5,257 nucleotides of DNA from Methanosarcina sp. (GTDB taxonomy: Archaea; Halobacteriota; Methanosarcinia; Methanosarcinales; Methanosarcinaceae), in the NCBI GenBank assembly GCA_003157235.1, contig PMJC01000143.1:1773-7029 (forward strand), read 5' to 3'. The notes under the pieces were generated by a model that was not told the origin of the DNA, searched no databases, and worked only from the letters and a program-made list of their open reading frames with translations. A program made the position numbers and the translations under genes. Below, piece by piece: positions 5,223 to 5,257 of this stretch (positions within the stretch are counted from its first letter, which is position 1; every line of letters starts with the position of its first letter).

Positions 5223-5257
5223 GTCGTGCTTTTTCTTCTCCTTCAAAATTCGATCAA

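Larger units (their letters stand above)
4819..5257. other. 439-base region without a convincing gene
   Basis: This AT-rich stretch follows the coiled-coil operon. I found no tRNA, rRNA, CRISPR repeat or long reading frame on either strand. The longest frame I noticed is 23 codons (5137-5208), rich in cysteine and with only a weak GTGA upstream, so probably chance. What it does hold are the inverted repeats, the small hairpin and the TATA-like boxes listed separately. It is best read as a transcript end followed by a structured or element-derived spacer before the next gene. Confidence 0.6.

Overview
The window looks like chromosomal DNA of a methanogenic archaeon of the order Methanosarcinales, most likely Methanosarcina or a close relative. 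The evidence is an archaeal single-subunit MCM helicase, an archaeal DUF424 protein and an archaeal COG1340-type coiled-coil protein. Other pointers are the low GC content with AT-rich spacers, archaeal BRE/TATA-like boxes and U-rich putative terminators, and the lack of strong bacterial-style promoters. The genus is an inference from protein recall, not from a search.

Layout, all recognisable genes on the + strand: (1) 1-364, the 3' end of a SpoU/TrmH-fold tRNA 2'-O-methyltransferase of the archaeal TrmJ type, cut by the window edge. (2) 365-486, a T-rich spacer with a likely terminator and the probable mcm promoter. (3) 529-2637 (possible upstream start 487), an intact MCM replicative helicase with all expected motifs and no intein. 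(4) 2638-2779, a spacer opening with a stem-loop just after the mcm stop. (5) 2780-3070, a DUF424 protein. (6) 3071-3200, a spacer holding an unannotated 43-codon ORF and, overlapping it, a BRE/TATA-like box with a 13-bp palindrome. (7) 3201-3824 and 3856-4818, two charged coiled-coil proteins 31 bp apart, almost certainly co-transcribed; the second belongs to COG1340 and the first may be a shorter, diverged relative. (8) 4819-5257, 439 bases with no convincing gene but with several inverted repeats.

MCM unwinds DNA at the replication fork. DUF424 and the COG1340 protein are conserved archaeal proteins without an established function. Their position behind mcm makes a link to replication or chromosome handling conceivable, but nothing in the sequences proves it.

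The parts most worth a second look are the mirrored 14-bp motif in the 3' spacer (a small MITE-like element or a pair of outward-facing BRE/TATA boxes), the promoter-like palindrome before the coiled-coil pair, and the possible paralogy of the two coiled-coil proteins. Also notable is the UAG-GAA-UAG end of the methyltransferase gene, in a lineage where UAG can encode pyrrolysine. I see no convincing new multi-gene system, CRISPR array, tRNA, rRNA or complete insertion sequence.
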